A stretch of DNA of 64,000 nucleotides from Eupeodes corollae. Lineage: Eukaryota > Arthropoda > Insecta > Diptera > Syrphidae. The stretch is from NCBI RefSeq assembly GCF_945859685.1, contig NC_079149.1, positions 78,483,073 through 78,547,072 of the forward strand. Reading direction: 5' to 3'. The position numbers and the translations under genes were made by a program. Position 1 is the first letter of the stretch; each line of letters opens with the position of its first letter. Under the pieces are notes generated by a model. That model was not told the DNA's origin and did no database searches. It worked only from the letters and a program-made list of their open reading frames with translations. This document shows positions 33,901-43,714 of this stretch, one piece after another.

Positions 33901-35714
33901 GTGGTGAATGGTGTTAGTCTGTGGCTCCTTGAAAAAATATGGATAAAAAGGTAAAGGCTTAAATGAATGCACATGAAATCTTTTTCTTGTTTTGTTTATT
34001 AACAAGGACACCTATAACTTTTTTTTAAACAAATATAGCTTCAACCGCATTTTCTCAATCGTTTGTTTTCAAAACAAAACACAATAACGATAAACGCAAA
34101 AAAAAACAATTTTCACAGTCAAACTTCATTCGCGATGAATTACAAAACTCTCATGTGAAAGAAATGTCAAATTTTACGAATATTCGTTCATTCGTTGGTC
34201 GTGCTCATGTGAATAGTGCTTTTAGGTGATCTTATCATTTATAAATACAAAACGATAAACAAAAAAATGGGTCACTTCGGTCTGTCTATTGAACAAATCT
34301 TCACTTAATGGTTTTTTGTTGTTTAGGTACGAGCAGAGCTAGTTCTGTACCTCCTCAATGCAACGATTCTAATAATTTAACAACCATGGCTAGAAAAATG
34401 ATTCATTTCAGGATTTGAAATTATTTTAATTTAATTTAATTTTATATTATTTGCTTTTGTATTTTGAATTTTTAAGTTAAGTCATAGGCTCTCACAAATT
34501 TATAAGATATCTAGCTTTACAAATAAATAAACTGAAAGTATCTCACATTAATTCGTAAAATATTTTAACCAATTCTCTATCAACCATTAAAACACCCGAT
34601 TGTGTCTTTCAAAAGTGACGTAAGAAAATGATCAGTCAATCGTCGTCAAATTTTCAATTGTCTGACTTTTTGCAATCGTTTGTACTCGTCTAAACGTCTA
34701 AGTTTTTGTATTTTCAAATAATTTTTAACTGGCAGAAAGTTTTTGAGCAGGAAACAACAACAAAAGTTTACAAGACTTAAAAAAAAATTGAAAACTATAA
34801 ACAAATTTTACACTATATACATACATACATATACTAAGTTTTATAAATGATTTTGCACTTCTAAAATCAATTTTCATATTCTCTGTCATCTAAATCTAAT
34901 TTTAGTTTGGAGCATTTTTAACTTCGATTTTCGGAGGGAATCAAATGTCAATTTTGTCATTTCTTCTACCCATAATATAAATGTCAATAAATCACTTTGA
35001 ATCCATCTCTAATTCTTTAATTGTGTTATGCAATCGGCATAAATATTGATTTAATTTGTCTCTGTTTAAATATCCAACTAATATCAAAGATTTAATTTTG
35101 GTTTGTATTCTATTCTAAGGTTGATATCGAAAAGTTGGACTACAGCCTTTATTTGCCTCTATTCTTCGACGGGCTCTCCGAAACGAAGCATCCCTACAAA
35201 ACATATGCCCGTCAAGGAGTATTGGACCTTTTAGCCCATGGTGGGGATAAAATTCACCCAGTTATTCCACAACTTATTTTACCGATAAAAAGTAAGTATC
35301 TTGAAAATGTTCGTTATTTTAAAGATAATACATTGCAAATCTCCATAGATGCATTTAACGCTAACAACTTAGAGGTAATGTGTACAACATTAAAAGTCCT
35401 TCAACAACTTGTCGTTTCATCAGATTTGGTTGGACCTGCACTAGTACCTTTTTATCGCCAATTACTGGCGACTTTCAACTCCTTTAAAGTGAAAAATCGT
35501 ATGGTTGTATTGAATGCTTGTTAAAATTTATTAATCCAAACCTCTTTATTTAGTTAACTGTGGGGATGAAATTGACTACAGCCAAAAGAACAACATGAAT
35601 CTCGGAGATTTGATCGATGAAACTCTTCAGGTTCTGGAAATGCATGGTGGGGAAGACGCTTTTATAAATATTAAGTATATGGTTCCAACTTATGAGTCCT
35701 GTTTCTTAAACTAG
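24811..35714 (+). CDS. PACRG: PACRG (parkin co-regulated gene protein) homologue, five coding exons
   Basis: PACRG is a helical-repeat protein of the axonemal inner junction between doublet microtubules; a role in cilia and sperm tails is expected. Exons: 24811-24937, 25876-25982, 35120-35291, 35349-35498 and 35554-35714. All junctions have GT/AG and compatible phases, giving 717 nt and 238 aa, close to vertebrate PACRG. Recognisable blocks are PPFSIQSLQKNTIVL in exon 1, YYNRGDLPI and GGDKIAWT in exon 2, DIEKLDYSLYLPLFFDGL in exon 3, TLKVLQQLVVSSDLVGPALV in exon 4, and GGEDAFINIKYMVPTYESC with the terminal FLN in exon 5. Intron sizes are 938, 9137, 57 and 55 bp. The large intron is filled with transposons. 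The start ATG is the first in frame after an acceptor-like site, but an upstream exon cannot be excluded. An AATAAA lies at 35917-35922. Confidence 0.92.
24938..25875. other. PACRG intron 1
   Basis: A 938-bp intron from GTAGGT to CTCCTAG. A minus-strand open frame of 75 codons (25266-25039) and one of 67 codons (25646-25443) lie inside. Neither resembles a known family and both lack supporting context, so they are not called as genes. Confidence 0.5.
25876..25982 (+). CDS. PACRG: PACRG exon 2
   Basis: This 107-nt exon lies between CATGCTCCTAG and GTAAAATTTT. It encodes SFRMYYNRGDLPIKMEYLTG followed by GDKIAWT, matching the highly conserved F-RKFYERGDFPIA..TKGNKIAWK block of PACRG. It begins in phase 1 and ends in phase 0, fitting exon 3, which starts at 35120 with GTTGATATCGAA. 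The next intron is 9.1 kb. Confidence 0.88.
26326..27985 (+). mobile_element. LOA-like non-LTR retrotransposon copy A, 5'-truncated, in PACRG intron 2
   Basis: Plus-strand pieces follow the order of the intact relative at 52434-56621: RT thumb region (KYLGVLDKK-like KYLGLVLDKKLNWKRNVQ, 26480-26550), then THWLYTSVIRPILTYGGAVW (26624-26690), RNase H start HFYTDGSKTKEGVGGAL (27049-27100), IRIFSD-type and HLCWVPGHRDIPGNCKADEL (27328-27390), and the zinc motif CRSCMDEEEEETVLHLLCTC (27690-27750). The copy ends GACAGCCACTGTAACCTAACCTAACC. Flanks share TGTGCT (26320-26325 and 27986-27991), a likely target duplication. A 4-nt deletion after GVGGA disrupts RNase H. Confidence 0.8.
28106..28370 (+). repeat. 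tRNA-derived SINE (tRNA-Asp-like head)
   Basis: 28111-28172 folds as a shortened tRNA: acceptor-like GTGGCA pairs with TGCCAC, an A-box-like TGGTTAGTG follows, and GGTTCGATCCC at 28150-28160 is a perfect B box. The anticodon-side sequence CTGTCATGCG resembles tRNA-Asp(GTC). The body carries TTCACGGGTACTGCCTCTTCCGAGG, and the tail ends near GCCCTGG...GGACCACCTAATTTAATTTAATTT. Tail or body pieces recur at 6720-6785, 7797-7850 and 50328-50400. Not a functional tRNA gene. Confidence 0.75.
28371..28676. other. Intronic spacer
   Basis: AT-rich PACRG intron 2 sequence between the SINE and the foldback element. Nothing recognised. Confidence 0.4.
28851..29370. repeat. Tandem 260-bp duplication in the left foldback arm
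   Basis: 28851-29110 and 29112-29370 are nearly identical head-to-tail copies, both starting A.TTTAAAAAAAGGTAAAC and ending TTGAGAAAAATCGAATC. They differ mainly in the lengths of A runs. The right arm shows only one corresponding unit, so the duplication is recent and confined to one arm. Confidence 0.8.
30895..31083 (+). pseudogene. Harbinger transposase N-terminal fragment in the foldback core
   Basis: The plus-strand frame reads RKARKPGSPDWILRRSTDGA, one stop, then ENKKFVFKNFLRMNEATFND and LLKLVSPQIKK. The W-x-RR start and FKNFLRMN..TFNDLLKLVSP block match the N-terminal region of PIF/Harbinger transposases. It ends exactly where the right foldback arm begins. A likely partner MADF gene in minus orientation lies at 32655-32955, beyond that arm, in the same convergent arrangement as the element at 19673-21056. 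Confidence 0.65.
32465..32600 (+). pseudogene. Tc1-like transposase fragment with altered first catalytic Asp
   Basis: The plus strand encodes SALLNFCREHKNWTVDDWKR followed by VIWSYETKISRFQ. This is the Tc1-family block R-x-FA-x-H-x-W-T-x-x-DWK-x-V-x-WSDE. The catalytic Asp of WSDET is Tyr here (WSYET). Only about 45 codons are recognisable, with no terminal repeats, so it is an old fragment. Confidence 0.65.
32655..32955 (-). pseudogene. MADF-domain gene remnant (Harbinger accessory type)
   Basis: On the minus strand MGKDEEELMNLANSVYTNLG begins at 32947. After a frame change, DVINLITIIESNSCIWEHSS and DYKDQKRENAWRDVTTKCPG follow, which is a MADF domain (L-I-x-P/S-x-IW, YKDQ, AW). The domain is the DNA-binding partner carried by Harbinger elements. 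The frame break is near 32845. It may belong with the transposase fragment at 30895-31083. Confidence 0.55.
32956..33608. other. Intronic AT-rich DNA with an inverted-repeat arm
   Basis: 33350-33420 (TTTATTCGTTGC.GTGTGGAT...GTTTGACAGTTCGTA) is matched in inverted orientation at 33825-33895, inside the next MITE, giving an imperfect hairpin of about 70 bp arms. A 101-codon frame at 33023-33328 has no recognisable domain and is not called. Confidence 0.45.
33609..34221. mobile_element. MITE with TIR AGCAGTATTCACATGA and TTA flanks
   Basis: The left end is AGCAGTATTCACATGATCGCGACCAA; the inverted right end reads AGCACTATTCACATGAGCACGACCAA. TTA occurs on both sides (33606-33608 and 34222-34224, with one extra T at the right). 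A 3-bp TTA duplication again suggests a PIF/Harbinger-mobilised element. It lies in PACRG intron 2, about 0.9 kb before exon 3, and has no coding content. Confidence 0.6.
34225..35119. other. End of PACRG intron 2
   Basis: AT-rich intron sequence with short catacatacatac repeats at 34815-34835 and no recognised element. It ends with the acceptor TTCTATTCTAAG at 35119. Confidence 0.5.
35120..35714 (+). CDS. PACRG: PACRG exons 3-5 (core and C-terminus)
   Basis: Exon 3 (35120-35291) ends before GTAAGT, exon 4 (35349-35498) before GTATGG, and exon 5 (35554-35714) ends in TAG. The two introns are 57 and 55 bp with acceptors TCCATAG and ATTTAG. The codons across both junctions restore PIKN-AFN and KVKNLN-CGDEIDYS, as in other PACRG proteins. 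An unspliced frame of 129 codons runs through intron 3 and would give a false protein. The block ends with the family-typical PTYESCFLN. Confidence 0.95.
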
Positions 35715-35916
35715 GCTACTTTGATTTTTCTTTGAATGTGAGCTAGCTCACAAATAATTATTGTTGTTTGTGATTATACCTAATTTCTTTATTTCACTTG
35801 TTAGAATTGTTAAAAGTATTATCCAAAAAATATAATGTTCTTCGTTCACATAAAAATTTCAAGTTTTTGTTAAAATCATTTTAGAATAGTTAAGAAAGAA
35901 CCTGTAAACGGCTGTA

Positions 35917-35922
35917 AATAAA
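35917..35922 (+). promoter_or_regulatory. Candidate polyadenylation signal of PACRG
   Basis: AATAAA about 200 bp after the PACRG stop codon, in AT-rich DNA. It is the first canonical hexamer downstream on this strand that I noticed. Chance occurrence is possible in such AT-rich sequence. Confidence 0.4.
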
Positions 35923-36095
35923 CCACTTTTACATTTAAAACTTGCAAGCAACAATTGTTTTAAGTCCCTCTTACACTGATTATTTTAAATTGAAATCTCA
36001 ATATGTTCCACTCTCATTCAATTTTTTACAGAAAAAATGAAATTGAAATTGAAGCTAGTATTAACTCGTGTGTATGACGCTAAATCCTGATTCAA

Positions 36096-36700
36096 TTCTA
36101 CGTGTAAACTGACAAGAACCAAATGTCATTGCTCGATCCACTGACGACGTATACCAGGATCAAAATCTTAATTTAATTTCGATTCACTTCCTCTTGTAAC
36201 CAGGGGCCCTACTCTGTAAAGCGTTTCGAAAGCAAATATTTTCGAAAACGAATATCTAGTACCTACGGAATGAAAAATCCGTATTCGGATTTTTTTACTT
36301 GGCAATGCGTTTCCGAATGTCATTAGCGTTCGAAAACGAAAATTTTGTTTCTACATCAAGAGAGGTAATGAATTCCAATTCGAAGATCGTTTTAAAAGGA
36401 CCCAAAAGGAAAATTGGGTTAAGTTGTGTGAAATAGATAAAACATAAGTAAGGAACTAATAATTTTATTCAGAATTTAAGCAAATAAATTCCATTACAGG
36501 GAATAATTTGAAATTATGGTGGAATTCGTATGACTTGAAGGAAAAAAGTACGAGTATACCTTGGCAAAAGACAGATTTCAATACAAAAAACGAAATGACT
36601 ATGAAAAATCAGCTTAAACTTTCTAAGCTTAAATTAAAAAGAGAGATGTGGCAATTGCAAAGCAGTGAAGTGTAAAAAAAGTCATTACGATAATCCTCAT
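36096..36700 (+). mobile_element. Harbinger-like remnant with a SANT-like frame
   Basis: 36096-36290 repeats sequence found again at 41434-41453 plus 41674-41830, including AGGGGCCCTACTCTGTAA and GCGTTTCGAAAGCAAATATT, which look like a transposon end. Downstream, 36400-36440 encodes ENWVKLCEIDK, and after an acceptor-like CATTACAG, 36500-36675 encodes NNLKLWWNSYDLKEKSTSIP followed by a basic helix, QLKLSKLKLKREMWQLQ. Such short Myb/SANT-type proteins accompany Harbinger transposases. No transposase is present. The assignment is tentative. Confidence 0.4.
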
Positions 36701-38005
36701 TGACTGAATTTTAATTTTTTCCTCGTCTTCTGTGTAATTTGTTTTATTTTTGCTTTGACAGGTTAGGTTAGGTTATAGTGGCTGTCCAAGATGGAAACGG
36801 ACACACTTAGGCCAGTTTAATGGCCCATTGTGATACCACATGAATCTTGAGGCTTCCTCCTAAGCTCAGTGGAACCAGCTTGAGTCCCTTATGAAACGTG
36901 AGAGGCTGATTATACCGATATAATTTAGATCGTTAAAGAAGAATTCTCCTAGGTAATTCTTACGTTTTCGAGCTAGAGAAGGGCATGTGCAGAGAAGATG
37001 AAGAACCGTTTCTTCCTCATCCTCGTCTATACAGCTTCTGCAAAAGTCATTTGAGAATATGCCTAGTCTCGTGGCGTGCTTTCCTATAAGACAGCGTTCG
37101 GTTATGAAACATATTATGGAGCTTATATGCGATCTGCTTAGGGAGAGCAAGCACCTTGAACGTTTTAAATCAAGTATTGGCCAGATGTTTTTGTGACTTG
37201 ACACGTGGTGATGTTGTTCCATCTGGTGCCTGCCCTCCTCACAGCGCCAGCGCCTTGTATTAGCAACAATTTACAAGTAGCGATCGGTATGCCAGTATGT
37301 GCCAAACGTGGTAGGATGGGCTGTACTGTACCGTTCCAGGCGAGTTCATCTGCCTTACAGTTACCTGTTATAAAGTTTGCAGAGACAGAGTCCAGAGATT
37401 TGGTAGCGGCCTGGCTATCAGAGAAAATACGGATATCAGATGTTAATATCAAGTTTTCTTTGAGCCAAGGCAAGACTTCTTTTATCGCCAAAAGTTCCGC
37501 CTGGAACACGCTACAATGATTAGGAAGGCGGAATGAGAGACTTAATTTCAGTCGTTCAGAGCTCCACCAACCCCTTCTTTGGTTTTTGACCCATCTGTGT
37601 AAAAGAGGATTGACTCATCCTCCAAGAATGTCCTACCCTCCCAAAAAGATCTGGTAGGTATAGAAATCTGGAAATTCCTGTCGAATTGTAGTTGGGAGAT
37701 GGTGTAGTCTGTGTGCTTTGGAATTGATTCTAAGTACCTTAGAATTACGGAGTAGCCAATGTTGTTGTTAGTCCACTGCGACGAAGCATTGAGGCGAATA
37801 GCAGAGCTTGCAGCTATTTGTTTGCTAAATATGTCAAGAGGTGTAAGGTAGAGCAAGGTGTCCAGTGCTGCAGACGGGGTCGTGCGAAGCGATCCGCTTA
37901 TACATAGGCAGGCTGAACGTTGGACTTTATTTAACTTATCCCTGTTTATACCTTTCTCTAAAGCAGTCCACCATACTGCCACATCGTACGTTAAAATCGG
38001 TCTGA

Positions 38006-38797
38006 TTACCGATGTATATAGCCAATGGGTGATTCTGGGTTGTAAACCCCATTTATTTTGCAAGAAAAGAGAGCTACAGTAGCTTTTTTGACTCTTTCCT
38101 GTACGTTGCGTTTCCAATTTAGTTTTTTGTCTAAGACAAGACCTAGGTATTTAGCCTCGTCTGAGAATTTTAATTGGATTCCTTTAATATAAGGAGGGTT
38201 GACAAATGGAATTATGTATCTCCTCGAAAATAAGACCAAATCGGTTTTGTGTGGGTTAACACCCAGTCCACACCGATCCGCCCAAAGTATTAGTCTGCCC
38301 AAGGAATTTTGTAAGAGTTCTTTTAGGATGTTAAGATTCTTTGAAACTGCTATATCAACGTCGTCCGCATAGGCTATCACTCTGAAACCCTCAACATCCA
38401 GACTAGTTAGGATTTCATTCACCACTAGGTTCCAGAGAAGAGGGGATAGAACACCACCTTGCGGTGTCCCTCTACTAACGAATTGTCTGCTAGAAGAGTT
38501 GCCCAGTTTTGAGTTAATTATTCTGCTAGTAAGCATTAAATGAATTAACTCCCGAAGCGAACTCTCTACATTTAGAGATGCCAGTGCAGATGTGATTGCA
38601 GATGTGTCCACGTTGTTAAAGGCATCTTCGATGTCAAGGAAAGCAACCATAATGAACTCTTTATGATGGAGGGAATATTCGATGGTGCGTACTAAAGTGT
38701 GTAACGCTGTTTCCACCGATTTACCTTTAAAGTAGGCATGTTGAGACGAAGATAGAAGTCTTGTATCGATACGCGCCCTTAAATGGATATCAATCAA
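38006..38797 (-). pseudogene. Copy B reverse transcriptase core
   Basis: This 263-codon frame carries RT motif A (AFLDIEDAFNNV), motif B (GTPQGGVLSPLLWN), the catalytic IAYADDVDIAV and the primer-grip region NPHKTDLVLF followed by KYLGLVLDKKLNW. All catalytic aspartates are present, but the frame is broken from the fingers (39154-38822) by a frameshift at about 38815 and from the C-terminal part at about 38060. Confidence 0.75.
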
Positions 38798-40144
38798 TCT
38801 TTCCAGGGTCTTAAGAAGGAATTATGATAGACTTATGGGTCGTAGATCTTTAGGATTGACTTGGGAGCATTTACCTGCTTTAGGTATAAAAACAACTTTA
38901 ACGTCTCTCCATGCCGAGGGAACATGGACCAGGTAAAGACAGCTGGTAAAAATTGCCTCAAGGATTGGTGCAATTATATCAGAAGCCTTTTGTAATTTGG
39001 CTGGTATTATTCCATCTGGTCCTGCAGCTATAAATGGTTTGAAGCTGTTGAGAGCCCATTGTAGCTTATCCTTTGTGATCAGACCTTGTGGATATGTTGT
39101 ATTTGAACTTAAACGTATAACACTGTTAGAGGCTTCAGAAGTTTCTTCTATCATGCCACAGAAGGATCGCCAAGAAGATCGTTTAGATTTCCTTAGTGCC
39201 TTCTTGTAGATTTTTTGGAATTCTTTGTAGGAGTCCCAATGAGAGGCTAGTCTTGCAGCTTTGGCCTGGTTGAAAAGCTTCCTGCATTCCTTCCTGAGCG
39301 AGTCAAGATCTGAGGCCCACCATTGTGGTTTCCTCTTTCCTCTTATGTGTATAAGTGGACAAGCAATTTATAGCGATCTGTTCATACCTGAGGTAAGGTC
39401 ATTGACTTTGTTGTCAAGTTCGTTAGCGTTAGAGGAAGGACTAGATAGTCCAGGTTCTAGTAAACTCTGTAATGAGTTCCTGTATGAAGCCCAGTCAGTT
39501 TTCCGATAGTTTCAAAAAGTCAATGGACTCGGGTTATCATCCACATTTATATTGAACTGGATATATCTATGATCAGAGAACGAGTGTTCTTTGGATACTT
39601 TCCAGTCCAAGATCATATGGTGTATAGTATCTGAGACAAGCGTTATATCTAAGACTTCTTGTCGAGTTTTAAATATGAAGGTTGGTTCATTTTCAACATT
39701 ACTTACTAAGACGTTAGTACCAAGAATATAATCAAAAAGAGACTCACCCCTGTCGTTGATATTCATACTGCCCCATACAGTATGATGAGCGTTAGCATCG
39801 CTTCCATTAGGCGGATCCTTTGCCTTTCCGCTTCCAGGAAGAGGTGGTCATGCCCAAGATAGGCCGATACCAGCCAGAAACTTCCTTTGGTTGTTTCCAG
39901 CCTAGCTACGGTAGTATCTCTGTCACTGAAATGATGGAGTAAAAATACATTAATGCTACGTTTCACTAGTATGCAAGATCTAGGTTCACCTTTATCTGTC
40001 ACACAAAGTGTGTAGTATCCAGGAGTCCTGAGTCCTAGAACAACGGATCCTACAATCCATGGCTCTTGGATCAGGACAATGTCTTCCCCGTTACTCGCCA
40101 GACGGAGAAGAAGTGAGGCCGAGGCCTTTATGGAGTGTTGGAGA

Positions 40145-40615
40145 TTAATCTGTACTAACTGCAGCATTTTGGCTACATTTAGGCAGATCAACCTCCACCA
40201 CGGTTTTGTTCTGATCCTCTGAGTCTGACGATGAACCCAAGAGTTCGTCCTCGCTCAGAAGGATCATGTTAAGGTCGTCCTCAGTCTCCATTAAGAATGG
40301 ACTGTCTACGACTTTTGTAGAGGGTGCAGTCACGATTGGAGAGGACAAGGGTGCATCGTCACCCTCTGTTAGGAGAGAAGACGACGTCCCAGGTTCACCA
40401 ACCTCTAGTTCACCTTCGATAGTTTTTGAAGGCCCGCTTTCCGCGTTAACCTCATCTTTTTTATAAATTCGAATTTTAATGGATTCGAAGCCATAGTTTA
40501 TGGAGCCCTCGTTTAGGGCTAGATGGGACAAGGATTCTTTATTGAGTACCACAATGGCGCTCCTATAAAGACCCTTCACTTCCTCTAGCTTGGCTATTTT
40601 CCAGTTATGCGTCGG
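40145..40615 (-). pseudogene. Copy B ORF1
   Basis: The product aligns with the ORF1 of the intact relative at 52406-52954: LYRSAIVVLNKESLSHLALN, YGFESIKIRIYKKDEV, an acidic serine-rich middle, and the C-terminus KTVVEVDLPKCSQNAAVSTD, which overlaps the start of ORF2. No zinc knuckle is present. The N-terminus is cut at the 5' truncation point. Function in this family is unknown to me beyond its position as the gag-like first ORF. Confidence 0.65.
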
Positions 40616-40622
40616 ATAGGTT

Positions 40623-41433
40623 TATTAAAATAAAAGAAAGCATTTCCTTACATCCTTGATAACTTACTATTGTAGATATATTATAATAAATACGATGAGA
40701 ACTTAAGTAAAACTGTCTCCCAATTTGTCCTTGAAACACTTTTTTGACCGGTGCTTTATATACTCAACTATTTATATTAATTTTTAAAACAAAATATTTT
40801 AAAAGTTCCTCACCCCATTTAAAAAAAAATCACTACCATTAAAAAACGTCCAAGCTATAATTTCCTTAAATTATGCGATAATAGGTAGGTATGTTAACTA
40901 TCTTTTTATATGTGTACAAATTTAACGTGCATCAAAATATTTTATTTCACTATACATAAGTTGTCAATAATTGCGTTGCCAGCTTTTCAATATCAATCAA
41001 CAAATTTATTTATTAAAAAAAAACATCGTTCTAAGACTTTGAAGATTTAAACTTCCTTATGCTCGATTTAAAAACAAACTGTAACTGAAAGGTTTAGGCG
41101 ATCTAATTTAAAAAAAAATATTTATTATTAGTTATTTTATAACAACACAATATTTACATCTTTACTTGCCTATAATAGTTCAAGTTATAATTCCCTAATA
41201 AATTGCAAAAATACAACCAAACCACAAACACAAGGAAACAAATGTGTATTCCTCTCGCACTAAGACTTTCGTTAATTCACTATAGTCTTTCTCTATTGCA
41301 AATTATAACATTTATAATTCTCCCGACTACAATCGATTTCTCCATTAATGTCTTCGCTAGACATTCCACAAAAAATTTAGATGCCGCCCTATTCGACTTC
41401 CACCATGAGAGTACTATGGTTTTCATATACAAA
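40623..41433. other. AT-rich spacer
   Basis: No gene or element was recognised. The 84-codon frame at 41203-41457 is hydrophobic-rich but has no family resemblance and uses no supporting signals. Confidence 0.4.
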
Positions 41434-41830
41434 GATTCTACGTGTAAACTGGGTTAAAACGAGGTGTATCGAATATGAAATTGTTTTGTAAGCCAGAATC
41501 GGGGAATCGAGTTATTGCTGTGTGGGGTTTTGCTTGTGTGCGGGTATCTTGTTTATTTTGGTGCGCGTTTTAGTGTTTTAAGCATTATTTTATTTGAATT
41601 TTTAAACTACTGATTTGTTTATTTTTGTATGTATAAAGATAGAAGTTACTCACAACACAGTACGCATACAAATAAGAACCAATTGTAATTGCTCGATCCA
41701 CTGACGATTTATACCAGGATCAAAATCTTAATTTCATTTCAATTCGATTCCTCGTCCTCCTCTAGTAACAAGGGGCCCTACTCTGTAATGCGTTTCGAAA
41801 GCAAATATTTTCGATAACGAATATTTTGTA
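41434..41830 (+). repeat. Second copy of the AGGGGCCCTACTC repeat, with a 220-bp insert
   Basis: ATTCTACGTGTAAACTG at 41434-41453 matches 36096-36112. The match resumes at 41674 (AAGAACCAATTGTAATTGC) and runs through AAGGGGCCCTACTCTGTAA to about 41830. The 41454-41673 segment is absent from the first copy and so is an insertion here or a deletion there. No coding content. Confidence 0.55.
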
Positions 41831-42045
41831 CTCTCTTTTTCAATTTTTTTTTTGTTTTTTCTATCCGATGGAAATCTTTAAAAGACACTCGGTAAGAATC
41901 GGTACCGAGTAGTGTGGGACTCTTACCGCACTAAAACCACCGGTGAATCAGGACCAATCTATGAAAGATCGACAAATGATTTTTATTTCTTAATTTTTAA
42001 ATCGCATTGGGGGAAGTTTAAGGTTATAACACTTTCCCGTAGCTT

Positions 42046-43381
42046 TTAGCCCATCAGCTCATGAGGCTTGGTTCTTCTTAATCTCCGAACGTTGTCTCGT
42101 ACATTTAATACGGTCCCCATTTCAGAGTTAGTAAGACTTTGCAGTCGCTGATTGTGTGATACAGCGTGTTTCTTAACCACTTCTGTAACCATTTCAATTT
42201 GAAGGTCACGATGTAGATCGCTATTTCTTATATTCCAAGGGGCATTTATTATTCCACGAAGGGCCTTGCTTTGGAATTTTTGGATGGGTTCAGCATTTGT
42301 TTTCTTTGTCAAGCCCCATATTTGGATGCCATATGTCCAAACGGGTTTCAATACTTGCTTATATAACATTAGTTTGTTCTGGATAGATAGGTCAGAGTTC
42401 TTTCCTATTAACCAGTACATTTTTCTGTACTTCAAGTTTAGTTCTTCTCTTTTCTTTTTGATGTGTTCTTTCCATTTAAGCTTTGCATCCAAATTCATTC
42501 CAAGGTATTTGGCGGTATTGGAGTAAGGTACTTCTGTACTGTTTATAAAAATTGGAACATTGTTTATGTTTTTGTTGTAAAGTTTATATGCGTCGATTTT
42601 GTTTCGTTTAATTTGATACGCCATTTGTGCGTCCAATCACTAACTTTATCTACTGCATTTTGCAATTTTTGTGTAGCCTTCGTAAAGGATTTATCTGGCA
42701 CCAATATTGCAGTATCATCAGCAAAGGTGGCCATGATAGCGTTGATGTCCACTGGAATATCCCTTGTATATAACAGATACAGGGTTGGTCCTAGGACACT
42801 TCCTTGTGGTACACCGGCTTCAATTTTCTTAAGTTCCAAATAATTTTGGTCGTACCGTACTCTTAAGAGTCGGTTCGTAACGTAGGATTTCAGTATTTCG
42901 TAGTACTGCCTGGGGAAGTCCCTATGCAGTTTGTACTCAAGTCCCAAGTGTCAAACCTTGTCAAAAGCTTGAGCAACATCTAAGAATACAGACGAGCATA
43001 CTTGTTTTTCTTCAAGTGCCTTTTCCACAACATCCGTGATTCGATGCACTTGGTCTATCGTGGAATGTTTATTTCTAAATCCAAACTGATGGCTCGGAAT
43101 TAGTCTTCTTTCTTCAATTATTTTGCTAAGCCTTTTCAGTAGCAGTTTTTCAAAAACTTTTGCCATGATTGGTATAAGCGATATTGGTCTGTAAGATGTA
43201 ACTTCTGTTGGTGGCCTACTTGTTTAGGTATAACAATGACTTCTGCAATTGTCCAATGAAGGCATGCGTTTATTAAAAATTGGAGTTTCTTAAATGCAAT
43301 AAGAGGCATTTCTTTCAGAACCTGAGCAGTTATAAGATCGTACCCTGGTGATTTTTTGTTTGACAACTTATGTTGACACAT
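42046..43381 (-). pseudogene. Jockey-type reverse transcriptase
   Basis: Four overlapping frames together supply the fingers (SNKKSPGYDLITAQVLKEM, then YRLYQSWQKFLKN), HQFGFRNKHSTIDQVHRI and DVAQAFDKV, the GVPQGSVLGPTLYLLY block, the catalytic FADDTAIL box, and the thumb with LKPVWTYGIQIWGLTKK. Catalytic residues remain, but three frameshifts (near 42600, 42950 and 43150) and a deletion preclude a functional product. Confidence 0.8.
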
Positions 43382-43714
43382 GCTTCTTACTTATTTGAGC
43401 GTGACAAAAGGTATTTCACATTCGTCGTTTCTGTCCACAAACTGTAAGGGATCTGTAGCTGTGCTTGCTGGGAATGGCTTGAAAACATTCGCGAGATGTT
43501 CAGCGAAGAGATCAGCCTTTTGTTTCGGGTTTCCGATCCATTTACCATCTTGAGATTTTATCGGCGGGTTTTGTGTCTGAGGTCTTTTTAGGCGCTTAGC
43601 TGCTTTCCATAAGGAGTATTCTGTAGAAGCATCCGTCGTCAGACTTTTCAGGAATCTACTTAGTGAATCATTTTTAAACTCACAGATTCTTTTTTTTAAT
43701 TCGTACTACTACTA

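Larger units (their letters stand above)
36760..40622 (-). mobile_element. LOA-like non-LTR retrotransposon copy B, frameshifted
   Basis: A minus-strand copy of about 3.86 kb. From 40622 down it has ORF1 (40615-40145, THNWKIAKLEEVKGLYRSA and a C-terminal VEVDLP), endonuclease (40191-39512, QINLQHSIKASASLLLRLA, IQEPWI and SFSDHRYIQF), linker, RT (39154-38006, KDLRPISLS, AFLDIEDAFNNV, GTPQGGVLSPLLWN, VIAYADDVDIAV), RNase H (37600-37300) and zinc motif (37060-36990), then the 3' end TATAACCTAACCTAACCT on its own strand. It shares with copy A a 4-nt deletion after GVGGA in RNase H. Several other frame breaks mark it as dead. Confidence 0.85.

Noticed and set aside
35135..35524. Single 129-aa protein
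   Set aside because: It reads through two PACRG introns; proper GT/AG splicing restores the conserved protein.
41203..41457. 84-codon hydrophobic frame
   Set aside because: Runs into a repeat end (ATTCTACGTGTAAACTG) and has no family resemblance.
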